A stretch of DNA of 39,940 bases from JBHIAG01 sp046758465 (GTDB taxonomy: Bacteria; Acidobacteriota; Terriglobia; Acidiferrales; 2-02-FULL-67-57): positions 1 through 39,940 of the forward strand of contig JBHIAG010000006.1 in assembly GCA_046758465.1 (NCBI GenBank), written 5' to 3'. The translations under genes were made by a program, and so were the position numbers. Positions 33,533 to 39,940 of this stretch are shown here, piece by piece (the first letter of the stretch is position 1; each line of letters opens with the position of its first letter). Below the pieces are notes generated by a model. That model did not search any database, was not told the origin of the DNA, and saw nothing but the letters and a program-made list of their open reading frames with translations.

Positions 33533-34918
33533 GTGCGCACAGCCTACAACGGTGTGCCTGTTCCGACCGACGGCGAACCGATTCGCTACGTGAACGGGCG
33601 CTTCCACGTTCCCGACCATCCCATCATCCCGTTCATTGAGGGTGACGGTACCGGGCGCGATATTTGGAGGGCGGCCAAGCGTGTCTTTGACGCCGCGGTC
33701 GAAAAGGCCTACGCCGGCAAACGGCGCGTGGCTTGGCTGGAAATGTTTGCCGGGGAGAGGGCGTTCAACCTGTTCGGCACCTGGCTGCCGGACGACACGG
33801 TGGAGGCGATCCGTGACTGCCGCATCGCCATCAAAGGCCCGCTGACCACGCCGGTGGGTGGTGGCATCCGCAGCCTGAACGTCACCTTGCGCCAGGTTCT
33901 CGACCTGTACGCCTGCGTGCGCCCGGCGAAGTGGTATCCGGGCGTGCCCTCACCCGTAAAGCATCCCGAGCGGATGAACATCACCATCTTGCGCGAAAAC
34001 ACCGAGGACGTGTATGCCGGCATCGAGTGGGTGGCAGGTTCGGCGGAAGCCGGGAAGGTGATTGAACTGGTGGAACAGTTGGGGAAGAAAGTCCGGCTCG
34101 ACAGCGGCATCGGCCTCAAGCCCATCAGCCGGACGGGCACGCAGAAGGTGGTACGGCGGGCGCTGCAGTATGCGCTGGAGCGCGGGCGGAAGACGGTCAC
34201 CCTGGTGCACAAAGGAAACATCATGAAGTTCACCGAGGGAGCCTTTCGCGACTGGGGCTACGAGCTCGCCAAGGCAGAATTCCGCGGCCAGATTGTGACC
34301 GAGCGCGAGAGCTGGATCCTGGACAACCAAGACAAGAACCCAAACCTAGCGGTCGAGGCGAACGCGGCGATGCTCGAGCCGGGACTGGAAAAAGCGTCCG
34401 CGGCGTTCCAGCAAGAGATCTACGCGGAAGTGAAGGCTTGCCTGGACACCATCGGGAAGTCGCACGGGAACGGCGCCTGGAAAAAGAAGGTCTTGGTGAA
34501 CGACCGCATTGCCGATTCGATGTTTCAGCAGGTGTTGACGCGCGCGAACGAGTACGACGTGGTCTGCACGCCAAACCTGAACGGCGACTACCTGTCGGAC
34601 GCCTGCGCCGCGCAGGTCGGCGGGCTGGGAATGGCGCCGGGGGCGAACATCGGCGATGGCTACGGGCTGTTCGAGGCGACGCATGGCACAGCGCCCAAGT
34701 ACGCCGATAAGGACGTGATCAATCCCAGCTCGGTGATCCTCTCCGGTGCGCTGCTGTTTAACTTCATCGGCTGGACGGAGACGGCGGCGCTCATCGAGCA
34801 GGGTCTTGCGCGCACGATTGCGCAAAAGACGGTGACCTACGACCTCGAGCGGTTGATGGAGGGGGCACGCAAGGTCCGCACGAGCGAGTTCGCCACAGCC
34901 ATTATCAACAATCTGTGA
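33533..34918 (+). CDS. icd: Isocitrate dehydrogenase, NADP-type
   Basis: A 461-residue decarboxylating isocitrate dehydrogenase. Matches to the E. coli-type enzyme include IPFIEGDGTGRDIW, GPLTTPVGGGIRSLNVTLRQ, NITILRENTEDVYAGIEW, TVTLVHKGNIMKFTEGAF, GDYLSDACAAQVGGLG and FEATHGTAPKYA. Ser114 sits where E. coli Ser113 is phosphorylated by AceK, so covalent control is possible, although no aceK is here. It makes 2-oxoglutarate, the carbon skeleton for GlnA upstream. The GTG start has AGGAG 7-8 nt upstream. It is 84 nt after aconitase and 77 nt before mdh. Confidence 0.95.
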   Translation: MRTAYNGVPVPTDGEPIRYVNGRFHVPDHPIIPFIEGDGTGRDIWRAAKRVFDAAVEKAYAGKRRVAWLEMFAGERAFNLFGTWLPDDTVEAIRDCRIAIKGPLTTPVGGGIRSLNVTLRQVLDLYACVRPAKWYPGVPSPVKHPERMNITILRENTEDVYAGIEWVAGSAEAGKVIELVEQLGKKVRLDSGIGLKPISRTGTQKVVRRALQYALERGRKTVTLVHKGNIMKFTEGAFRDWGYELAKAEFRGQIVTERESWILDNQDKNPNLAVEANAAMLEPGLEKASAAFQQEIYAEVKACLDTIGKSHGNGAWKKKVLVNDRIADSMFQQVLTRANEYDVVCTPNLNGDYLSDACAAQVGGLGMAPGANIGDGYGLFEATHGTAPKYADKDVINPSSVILSGALLFNFIGWTETAALIEQGLARTIAQKTVTYDLERLMEGARKVRTSEFATAIINNL

Positions 34919-34923
34919 GCGGC

Positions 34924-34979
34924 TAGCGGCGGCTGGATTCTTTCCTTCCGTTTTTGTGTTTGGCAGGGAGCTGCCGCTA
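34924..34979. repeat. Inverted repeat between icd and mdh
   Basis: TAGCGGCGGCT (34924-34934) pairs with AGCTGCCGCTA (34969-34979) with one G-T, 34 nt apart, enclosing a pyrimidine- and T-rich loop. It nearly spans the intercistronic gap. It could protect or separate the two message halves; no T-tract follows. Confidence 0.4.
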
Positions 34980-34995
34980 ACGTGTGAGGTGAGCT

Positions 34996-35922
34996 ATGCG
35001 GAAGAAGGTGACAGTGGTAGGTGCAGGCATGGTGGGGGGAAGCACGGCGCACCGCCTGGTGGACAAAGAGCTGGCTGACGTGGTGCTAACCGACATCATT
35101 GAGGGCTTGCCGCAGGGCAAGGGCCTCGACCTGGCCGAGTCAGCACCGGTCGAACGCTACAATGTCCGCATCTTCGGCACCAACGACTACAAGGACACCG
35201 CCGACTCCGACATCGTGGTGTTTACGGCGGGCTTCCCGCGCAAGCCGGGGATGAGCCGCGACGACCTGCTGAAGGCGAACTACGACATTGTCAAGAAGAC
35301 GACCGAGCAGGTGGTGAAGTATTCGCCGAACTGCATCCTGATTGTGGTCACAAACCCGCTGGACGCGATGGCGCAGACTGTCTACCGGGTGAGTGGGTTC
35401 TCGAAAAATCGGGTGATCGGGATGGCGGGCGTGCTGGATTCGGCGCGGATGCGGACGTTTATTGCTGAGGAGCTGAAGGTTTCGGTTGAGGATGTAACTG
35501 CGTTTGTGTTGGGTGGTCATGGGGACACGATGGTGCCGCTGCCGCGCTATTCCAGCGTAGCCGGCATTCCGCTGCCCGAGCTGCTGTCGCAGGAAAAGAT
35601 TGACGCTATCGTCAAACGCACGCGGCAGGGTGGGGCTGAGATCGTGAACCTGCTCAAGACCGGCAGCGCCTTCTACGCGCCCTCGGCCGCGATTGTGGAG
35701 ATGGTCGAGGCCATCCTGAAAGACAAGAAGAAAATCCTGCCCTGCGCGGTCTATCTGGAGGGCGAGTACAGTATCCAGGGGTTGTTCGTTGGTGTACCGG
35801 TCAAGCTGGGAACGCGTGGGGTGGAGCAAATCATTGAGATCAAGCTCACGGCGGAAGAAGCAGCAGCGCTGAAAAAATCTGCTGCGGCGGTTAAGGAGCT
35901 GGTAGATATCATCAAGGTGTAG
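34996..35922 (+). CDS. mdh: Malate dehydrogenase (LDH-like type)
   Basis: A 308-residue NAD-dependent malate dehydrogenase of the LDH-like class. VVGAGMVGGSTA (7-18) is the nucleotide loop, and Asp33 in LTDI favours NAD over NADP. Substrate residues are Arg82 and Arg88 in FPRKPGMSRDD; Arg rather than Gln at the first position marks MDH rather than lactate dehydrogenase. The proton relay is Asp148 and His175 (GGHGDT). It closes the TCA step to oxaloacetate, next to aconitase and Icd. GTGAGGTGAGC precedes the ATG. A strong terminator follows. Confidence 0.95.
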   Translation: MRKKVTVVGAGMVGGSTAHRLVDKELADVVLTDIIEGLPQGKGLDLAESAPVERYNVRIFGTNDYKDTADSDIVVFTAGFPRKPGMSRDDLLKANYDIVKKTTEQVVKYSPNCILIVVTNPLDAMAQTVYRVSGFSKNRVIGMAGVLDSARMRTFIAEELKVSVEDVTAFVLGGHGDTMVPLPRYSSVAGIPLPELLSQEKIDAIVKRTRQGGAEIVNLLKTGSAFYAPSAAIVEMVEAILKDKKKILPCAVYLEGEYSIQGLFVGVPVKLGTRGVEQIIEIKLTAEEAAALKKSAAAVKELVDIIKV

Positions 35923-35944
35923 GGTTCGACGGTTGAACGCACAG

Positions 35945-36000
35945 GCCCGGTGGCAGAGCCCTGCGGCAAACCGCAGGGCGAGCCAGCGGGCTTGGTTTTT
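35945..36000 (+). terminator. Rho-independent terminator after mdh
   Basis: GCCCGGTGGC (35945-35954) pairs with GCCAGCGGGC (35982-35991) with one mismatch, and inside it GCCCTGCGG-CAAA-CCGCAGGGC (35958-35979) forms a perfect 9-bp stem. TTGGTTTTTT follows directly. The two-tier stem is longer than an ordinary terminator and would stop the aconitase-icd-mdh transcript. Confidence 0.75.
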
Positions 36001-36062
36001 TGGGCTGGAGTTCGGAGTGAAGCTTCGACGCGCTCGCTAGCAACCTTCAGCAGGTGGCCACT

Positions 36063-37382
36063 CTAACGAGCCTGCAGGCCCCCCTTGACCCCGCTGAGAG
36101 GCGCGGGGGAGGCTGCGCTCCCCTTGACAAGCTCGGGGTCTCCGCTCCCACGGGACAAGGTCCCCGACTCCTCTCGGGATAAACGTGCGGCCACCTGCTC
36201 GGCCTCCTCCATCACACGCAGGGTATTGCCACCCAGGACCTTCTTGATGTCAGCCTCGCGGTAACCGCGCTCGAGCAGAGCCTGCGTGATGTGGGGCAAG
36301 TAGCTGGCGTCGTCCATGCCGTCCGGCATGGTGGCGCCGTCGAAGTCAGAGCCGAGACCCACATGGTCCGGGCCGACGAGTTGGACGGCGTGATCAATGT
36401 GTTCGACGATGTGCTCCCAGGAGACGCGCGGCAGCCGAGCCTGGAACTCCTCGAAGAGACGTTCCCGCGCCTCCCGGCGTGCTTTGTCGTCCGCGTACTG
36501 TTCCCGCAACGCGCGCATGCGGGCTTGCAATTCATCCCGCACCTGGTCAAACGCATCGGCGTAATTCTGGTCGAGAAAGCCGATGTGGTAGTTGATGTGA
36601 ATGACGCCGCCGTTGTTTGCCAGCGCCCGGATCATGTCGTCGGTCATATTGCGGGGGACGTCGCAGAGGGTGCGGGCGGAGGAATGGGAGGCGATGACCG
36701 GAGCCTGGGTGACTTCGAGGACGTCGTAAAAGGTTTTATCTGAGACGTGCGAGATGTCAACCAGCATTCCCAGGCGGTTCATCTCCCGCACCACCTCTTT
36801 GCCGAATTCGGTCAGACCGTTGTGCCGCGGTTCGTCGGTGGAGGAATCGGCCCAGTTGTTGTTGAGAAAGTGGGTCAACGTCATGTAGCGGATGCCCAGG
36901 CGGTAGAAATCGCGCAGCAAGCGCAGGTCGTCATGGATAGGGGTTCCGCCTTCCATCCCCATCAGCAAGGCGATTTTGCCCTGCTGGTGGGCGCGGCGGA
37001 CATCGGCTGCCGTGGTGGCCAGGACGAGCTGATCCGGATGGCGCTCAACCTGTGCGTAGACGGTGTCAATCAGTTGTAGCGCGCGCTTCGTGGCCTCCAA
37101 CCCCTGGTAGCGGCGCATGTCGACATAGATAGACATAAAGCCAGCGTCCATCCCGCCCTCGTTCATCCGCGGGATGTCGATGTGCCCTTCCGTGTCGCGC
37201 GAGCTCATGTCGAACTCTTCATCGAGGAGCCGTTGTGGCGTGTCGATGTGGAGGTCCACGACAATCGCGTCGCGGTGCAGGGTGGCGGCCCGCGGGGTTA
37301 CGTCACCCGCAGCCAATCCCGCCAGACTCAAAAGAACGAGAGCAGACAAGGCAAGCAACGGAGATCGGGCAAAACGAATCAT
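36063..37382 (-). CDS. Membrane dipeptidase family protein (peptidase M19), secreted
   Basis: A 439-residue zinc dipeptidase of the renal dipeptidase/M19 family. A signal peptide covers 1-25. The first metal pair is His45 and Asp47 (VDLHIDTP), and further ligands or catalytic residues are in LLMGMEGG (Glu), LVDISHVSD (His), VIASHSSAR (His) and GLGSDFDG (Asp). It cleaves dipeptides, including D-residue ones, and may recycle peptidoglycan fragments. The in-frame ATG at 37439 would hide the signal peptide, so 37382 (AAGG 8 nt upstream) is chosen. The last 40 or so residues (SREESGTLSRGSGDPELVKG onwards) are low-complexity, and the DNA there is a nest of palindromes, suggesting a repeat replaced the original end. 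Confidence 0.9.
   Translation of the reverse strand: MIRFARSPLLALSALVLLSLAGLAAGDVTPRAATLHRDAIVVDLHIDTPQRLLDEEFDMSSRDTEGHIDIPRMNEGGMDAGFMSIYVDMRRYQGLEATKRALQLIDTVYAQVERHPDQLVLATTAADVRRAHQQGKIALLMGMEGGTPIHDDLRLLRDFYRLGIRYMTLTHFLNNNWADSSTDEPRHNGLTEFGKEVVREMNRLGMLVDISHVSDKTFYDVLEVTQAPVIASHSSARTLCDVPRNMTDDMIRALANNGGVIHINYHIGFLDQNYADAFDQVRDELQARMRALREQYADDKARREARERLFEEFQARLPRVSWEHIVEHIDHAVQLVGPDHVGLGSDFDGATMPDGMDDASYLPHITQALLERGYREADIKKVLGGNTLRVMEEAEQVAARLSREESGTLSRGSGDPELVKGSAASPAPLSGVKGGLQAR
36120..36138. repeat. REP-like palindrome within the dipeptidase 3' end
   Basis: CCCCTTGACAAGCTCGGGG closely resembles the dispersed CCCTTCGACAAGCTCAGGG palindrome found in many bacterial genomes. A degenerate copy lies at about 36080-36100, and CGGGACAAGGTCCCCG follows at about 36150. 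All fall inside the coding sequence of the M19 C-terminal tail. Confidence 0.5.
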
Positions 37383-37708
37383 CGGCACACCTTCGCGGAA
37401 ATGAAATTCAGGAAACAGAATAAGCACAAACTGGCGCACGGATTAGAACCTAACATCAAACCTGAATTTGGCCGGAAAATCAAGGTACAACTCTTCGGGG
37501 TGCACACGCGCCAACGGTGTCTCGCGCCAGCATTGGCTGGCTTCTCCTGCGGAGTGGCGCTGCGGGAACATCTTCACCGGCGTCACGGCCCGCCTGCGCG
37601 GGATTGCCGCGACGGGAGCGATTGGCGAGGGCGCAGCCGCGAGCGGCTTGACCTGCCTGCGCGCCACCGCTAGACTAGTTGGTCCGGAGCGAGCGTATGT
37701 GAGCGGCT
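37383..37708. other. Divergent intergenic region between the dipeptidase and DUF507 genes
   Basis: 326 nt. Only the promoter for the DUF507 pair (37648-37676) is supported. Two open frames are present (minus 37443-37667; plus 37468-37785, which runs into the DUF507 gene) but neither has a good start or protein-like composition. Confidence 0.5.
37648..37676 (+). promoter_or_regulatory. Promoter of the DUF507 pair
   Basis: TTGACC (37648-37653), 17-nt spacer and TAGACT (37671-37676), preceded by CGC. The ATG is at 37709. Confidence 0.6.
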
Positions 37709-37987
37709 ATGCGATTGCACCGATATTTTGTGGGCTACATTGCGCGGCACCTGACGGAGCAATTGCACGCCCGGGAGATGATTGAAACCGCGACGCCTGA
37801 AGAGGTTACGGCGCGTTTCCACCAGGTGCTGCTCGATGAGTTGAGCGTGGAAGACCGCATCAACGAGAAGGTGCGGGAAATTATGAACCAGTACGCCGAC
37901 GAAATCCGCCGCACTGGCGCTTCCTACCAAGAAATGTACAAGCGCATCAAGAGCGAGCTGGTGCGCAAGGAGAAAGCTATCCTCTAG
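37709..37987 (+). CDS. DUF507 family protein (first of tandem pair)
   Basis: A 92-residue, wholly helical, charged protein of the DUF507 family (MRLHRYFVGYIARHLTEQL; EDRINEKVREIMNQYADEIRR; YQEMYKRIKSELVRKEKAIL). No catalytic motif, signal or membrane segment is visible. The family is found in Acidobacteriota, Deltaproteobacteria and Aquificota and has no known function. The second copy begins 2 nt after its stop. The Shine-Dalgarno is weak (GAGCGG). Confidence 0.85.
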   Translation: MRLHRYFVGYIARHLTEQLHAREMIETATPEEVTARFHQVLLDELSVEDRINEKVREIMNQYADEIRRTGASYQEMYKRIKSELVRKEKAIL

Positions 37988-37989
37988 AG

Positions 37990-38271
37990 ATGAAGCTGAG
38001 CCGCGAAAAAATTATCTGTCTTTCCCACCGGCTGGTGGACGCGCTGGCGGCGATGGAGGCAGTAGACTTCATCGAAGACCGTAACACCATTCGCCTGGAA
38101 ATCGTCCAGATCCTCCAGGAGCTATTGCGGCAGGAAGAGCAGATGGCCCTGGCGGCACGGCAGAAAATCGCTGTCCAGAAGCGCAACATCCTCGAAGGCA
38201 GCACCGAGTGGGAGACCCTCTATCGCAAATACTACGACGACCAGTTGCGCAAGCTGGGGCTTCGCCTCTAG
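37990..38271 (+). CDS. DUF507 family protein (second of tandem pair)
   Basis: A 93-residue paralogue of the preceding gene. Both have a short start, a central helix EDRNTIRLEIVQILQELLRQEE comparable to EDRINEKVREIMNQYADEI, and a C-terminal YRKYYDDQLRKLGLRL. The 2-nt gap (stop TAG, AG, ATG) implies translational coupling, so the two may form a heteromeric complex, which is inference. Function unknown. Confidence 0.85.
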   Translation: MKLSREKIICLSHRLVDALAAMEAVDFIEDRNTIRLEIVQILQELLRQEEQMALAARQKIAVQKRNILEGSTEWETLYRKYYDDQLRKLGLRL

Positions 38272-38284
38272 GAGAGAAAATCAA

Positions 38285-38304
38285 CCAGGGCCCTGCGGGC
38301 CTGG
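38285..38304 (-). terminator. Candidate terminator for the second M48 gene
   Basis: CCAGGGCCC-TGC-GGGCCTGG makes an 8-bp GC stem with one bulged G, in the gap between the convergent DUF507 and M48 genes. On the minus strand it is followed by the moderately T-rich TTGATTTTCTC. Confidence 0.4.
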
Positions 38305-38325
38305 GATGGTTTCAAAGCCGATTCG

Positions 38326-39303
38326 TTACGGACGCCGCTTCAGGACGGGCGGCTTTTCTTCTTTTTCTTTCTCTTTGTCTTGCTCCCGCTTGCGGAGCGT
38401 GGGTTTCTTTTCCGTTTCCTCGAGCTTACGCCCGATCATAAACAGTGCCAGCCGCTCCTTGACCCGGTCAAACTTCGAACTGGTCACCACGTATTCGGGC
38501 CGCGCTGGCAGCAGCTCGGCAATCTCCTTTTGGGCCCGCTTCACGCGCTCCTTGGTGGGGGGGTGGCTGGCGAAAATTTTCGGGATGGACCCCGGCCGCT
38601 TGCGCTCTTTCTCCAGGAGTTTTTCAAAGAAGGTGATGAAGGAAGTCGGGTCGTAGCCCGCCTTGTACATGTACTGCAAGCCGAGGAAGTCGGCCTCGCG
38701 CTCGGAGTTGCGCGAGAATTTCAGGAAGGCCAGCGGGATACCAAAACTCAGGCCCTGGTAGATGCCGTAGCCGGCCGCACCGGCGGGCAGAAAGATGATG
38801 AGCGGGATCATGGCCCAGTTGAGAATCTGGGCCTTGGTGGCCTGCTTGGTGGCGTGGCGGGCGGTGACGTGGGCGATCTCATGCGCCATCACCGCCGCCA
38901 GTTCCGCCTCTTCCGTTGCTGCCAGAATCAGGCCGGAGTTGATGTAGAAAAAGCCGCCGGGCAGGGCGAAGGCATTGATCTCTTCCGAGTCAATCACTTT
39001 GACAGTGAAGGGCACGCGCGCGTCCGAGTTGCGGACCAGATTTTGCGCCACCTGGTCAACGTATCCGGCGATCACCGGGTCGTCCACCAGCTTGGCGCTC
39101 TGCTCAATCATCTGCGCCAATTGCTTGCCCAGACGCACCTCGGCTTCCAGCGAGTAGAGGTTCCACCCGCCACCCACGTTGCGGTCGCCGATTTTGTCCG
39201 GGTCTTTCTTCGGGTCCTTTTTCTTGTCAGCCGCCAGGGCGCCCGGCGCGACCAGACATAGGACCAACCACAGAGCTAGCGTTTGCCGTACTGTCCGCTT
39301 CAT
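38326..39303 (-). CDS. Periplasmic M48-family zinc metalloprotease (second copy)
   Basis: A 325-residue secreted protease with a signal peptide (1-25, LALWLVLCLVAPGALAA) and the zinc motif HEIAH (141-145); the third ligand is in NSEREADFLGLQYMYKAGYD. It shares long stretches with the first M48 protein at 3478-4398: WNLYSLE, RNSDARVPFTV, LPGG, NSGLILAA and HEIAHVTARHA. It differs by a charged N-terminal region (KKKDPKKDPDK) and a Lys/Glu/Arg-rich tail of about 30 residues. The start at 39303 has AAGGAGAG 5 nt upstream. Both copies are probably envelope quality-control proteases with different clients, an inference from duplication. Confidence 0.9.
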   Translation of the reverse strand: MKRTVRQTLALWLVLCLVAPGALAADKKKDPKKDPDKIGDRNVGGGWNLYSLEAEVRLGKQLAQMIEQSAKLVDDPVIAGYVDQVAQNLVRNSDARVPFTVKVIDSEEINAFALPGGFFYINSGLILAATEEAELAAVMAHEIAHVTARHATKQATKAQILNWAMIPLIIFLPAGAAGYGIYQGLSFGIPLAFLKFSRNSEREADFLGLQYMYKAGYDPTSFITFFEKLLEKERKRPGSIPKIFASHPPTKERVKRAQKEIAELLPARPEYVVTSSKFDRVKERLALFMIGRKLEETEKKPTLRKREQDKEKEKEEKPPVLKRRP

Positions 39304-39323
39304 CAGTCTCTCCTTACCCCCCC

Positions 39324-39352
39324 ATGCTAGCACTCTGGCTACGAGGAGGCAA
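39324..39352 (-). promoter_or_regulatory. Promoter of the second M48 gene
   Basis: On the minus strand TTGCCT (39352-39347), 17-nt spacer and TAGCAT (39329-39324), with TGC before the -10. It is followed by GGGGGGGTAAGGAG and the ATG at 39303. Confidence 0.55.
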
Positions 39353-39429
39353 CTCCCTCTCCGTGCCCTCCTAATTAGATGACCGAACACGGCAAAATGT
39401 TTGTGTCTCGTCGGTGTTTTTTTCGGCGG

Positions 39430-39524
39430 GGCAGGCAAGCCTGCCTGCGGGGGCAAGCCCGCCTGTGGCAGGTAAACTTGACGTCCGTCGGCCGATGCGT
39501 CTAAAGTGCCTGCCTGCGGCAGGC
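39430..39524. repeat. Cluster of REP-like GC palindromes
   Basis: GGCAGGC-AA-GCCTGCC (39430-39445), GGGC-AA-GCCC (39451-39460), CCTG-TGG-CAGG (39462-39472) and GCCTGC-CTGCG-GCAGGC (39508-39524). The 12-mer GCCTGCCTGCGG occurs twice (39439-39450 and 39508-39519). The cluster fills the gap between the second M48 gene and the small unknown gene. It resembles the CCTGCCTGCGGCAGG repeats dispersed in several bacterial phyla. Confidence 0.6.
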
Positions 39525-39560
39525 CGGCCGGGCGGTGGGCGAGCGTGTGAGGAGGTCAGG

Positions 39561-39782
39561 TTGGCGGTTCAGCGAATTCAGATGGGGCAAGTTTGGCGGA
39601 GCAACACCAGCGGGGAGGAGTTTTTGGTTACCCGCGTCTATGACGAGGTGTTCTCCACCTATGCCGTGCTGCGCAAAGTGGGTGTTGATGTCGGCGAGAC
39701 CCGACGCGTCAAGGTTCAGAAGACCTCAGACGGCGTAACCCTGGACGGCTACACCTTCACACAGGAGGAGGAGAAGACCTAG
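39561..39782 (+). CDS. Small protein of unknown function
   Basis: A TTG start at 39561 has GGAGG 5 nt upstream and gives 73 residues (VQRIQMGQVWRSNTSGEEF, then VTRVYDEVFSTYAVLRKVG, RRVKVQKTSDGVTLDGYTF and an acidic EEE tail). The composition is that of a small beta-rich cytosolic protein. The next ATG (39582) is 26 nt from that Shine-Dalgarno, so it is less likely. The open frame extends back to 39414 but there encodes the REP-like repeats. I do not recognise a family. It lies 42 nt before the DedA-family gene. Confidence 0.55.
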   Translation: MAVQRIQMGQVWRSNTSGEEFLVTRVYDEVFSTYAVLRKVGVDVGETRRVKVQKTSDGVTLDGYTFTQEEEKT

Positions 39783-39824
39783 CCCGTTCCCACCGGCGTT
39801 GATGGGCCAGGTTTGTCCCCCCTG

Positions 39825-39940
39825 ATGGTCACCGAGCTTCTTACTCTCCTCAGCGAGTTCATCAGCGCCATCATTTCTCAGGCTGGCTACCTGGGCATTG
39901 TCTTGCTGATGGCGATTGAGTCGGCCTGCATTCCGCTGCC
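39825..39940 (+). CDS. DedA-family membrane protein (5' fragment)
   Basis: The last 116 nt encode MVTELLTLLSEFISAIISQA followed by GYLGIVLLMAIESACIPLP. The start of a DedA/SNARE-associated membrane protein has exactly this pattern: a short helix, then G-x-x-G-I-x-L-x-x-x-I-E-S-x-x-x-P-x-P. DedA proteins are flippases for undecaprenyl phosphate or phospholipids. A TTG at 39813 is also in frame. The rest of the gene lies outside the window. Confidence 0.75.
   Translation, partial: MVTELLTLLSEFISAIISQAGYLGIVLLMAIESACIPL

Noticed and set aside
37443..37667. 74-residue minus-strand open frame between the dipeptidase and DUF507 genes
   Set aside because: GTG start without a Shine-Dalgarno, composition like translated GC-rich non-coding DNA; overlaps the DUF507 promoter.
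1..39940. CRISPR array, tRNA, rRNA, prophage or insertion sequence
   Set aside because: No regularly spaced repeats, cloverleaf, transposase or phage gene was seen in either strand.

Overview
The window is GC-rich, gene-dense bacterial chromosome and reads as core-genome DNA. It shows no phage genes, transposase, CRISPR array, rRNA or tRNA. Apolipoprotein N-acyltransferase, a class A penicillin-binding protein, SPOR and FtsB-type division proteins and periplasmic M48 peptidases point to a diderm bacterium. GTG and TTG starts are common. The mix of a bacterial deoxyhypusine-synthase-like gene, DUF507 tandem genes, pyruvoyl arginine decarboxylase and mitochondrial-type aconitase suggests an uncultured Acidobacteriota or a similar deep-branching diderm. 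That placement is inference from gene content only.

Layout. 1-4.8 kb: ftsB (cut by the window edge) and a phosphohexomutase on the minus strand, cutA, a cystathionine synthase/lyase-type PLP enzyme, an M48 metalloprotease and a small secreted beta-sandwich protein. 5-11.9 kb: an extended-SDR sugar epimerase-like protein, proS, a small membrane protein, a PBP1b-like peptidoglycan synthase and a TPR lipoprotein-like protein. 11.9-17.4 kb: an envelope and translation run of nfeD, slipin, SPOR protein, lnt and prfB, where prfB carries the classic +1 frameshift site. 17.5-22.9 kb: metK and ahcY (activated methyl cycle), then tldD and tldE (pmbA). 22.9-26.6 kb: a two-domain secreted protein, then a polyamine cluster of agmatinase, a deoxyhypusine-synthase-like enzyme and pyruvoyl-dependent arginine decarboxylase. 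26.9-31.4 kb: glnA and glnE, an enzyme and its own adenylyltransferase. 31.5-35.9 kb: three successive TCA-cycle genes, aconitase, isocitrate dehydrogenase and malate dehydrogenase, ended by a strong hairpin terminator. 36-40 kb: an M19 dipeptidase with a repeat-derived tail, two DUF507 genes, a second M48 protease paralogous to the first, REP-like palindromes, a small unknown protein and the start of a DedA-family gene.

Functional themes. Methionine, SAM and SAH recycling (PLP enzyme, metK, ahcY); arginine to agmatine to putrescine and probably on to a larger polyamine (pdaD, speB, dhs-like); nitrogen assimilation under covalent control (glnA Tyr397 and glnE); and envelope building (PBP1b, lnt, NfeD/slipin, M48 proteases). 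A recurrent GCTANNNT -10 element, often with TG in front, precedes at least seven genes and probably represents the housekeeping promoter of this organism. The most unusual items are the polyamine cluster with a 14-bp palindrome at the predicted start of pdaD transcription, and a foldable leader in front of the PBP1b-like gene. I did not find a clearly new defence or mobile system.
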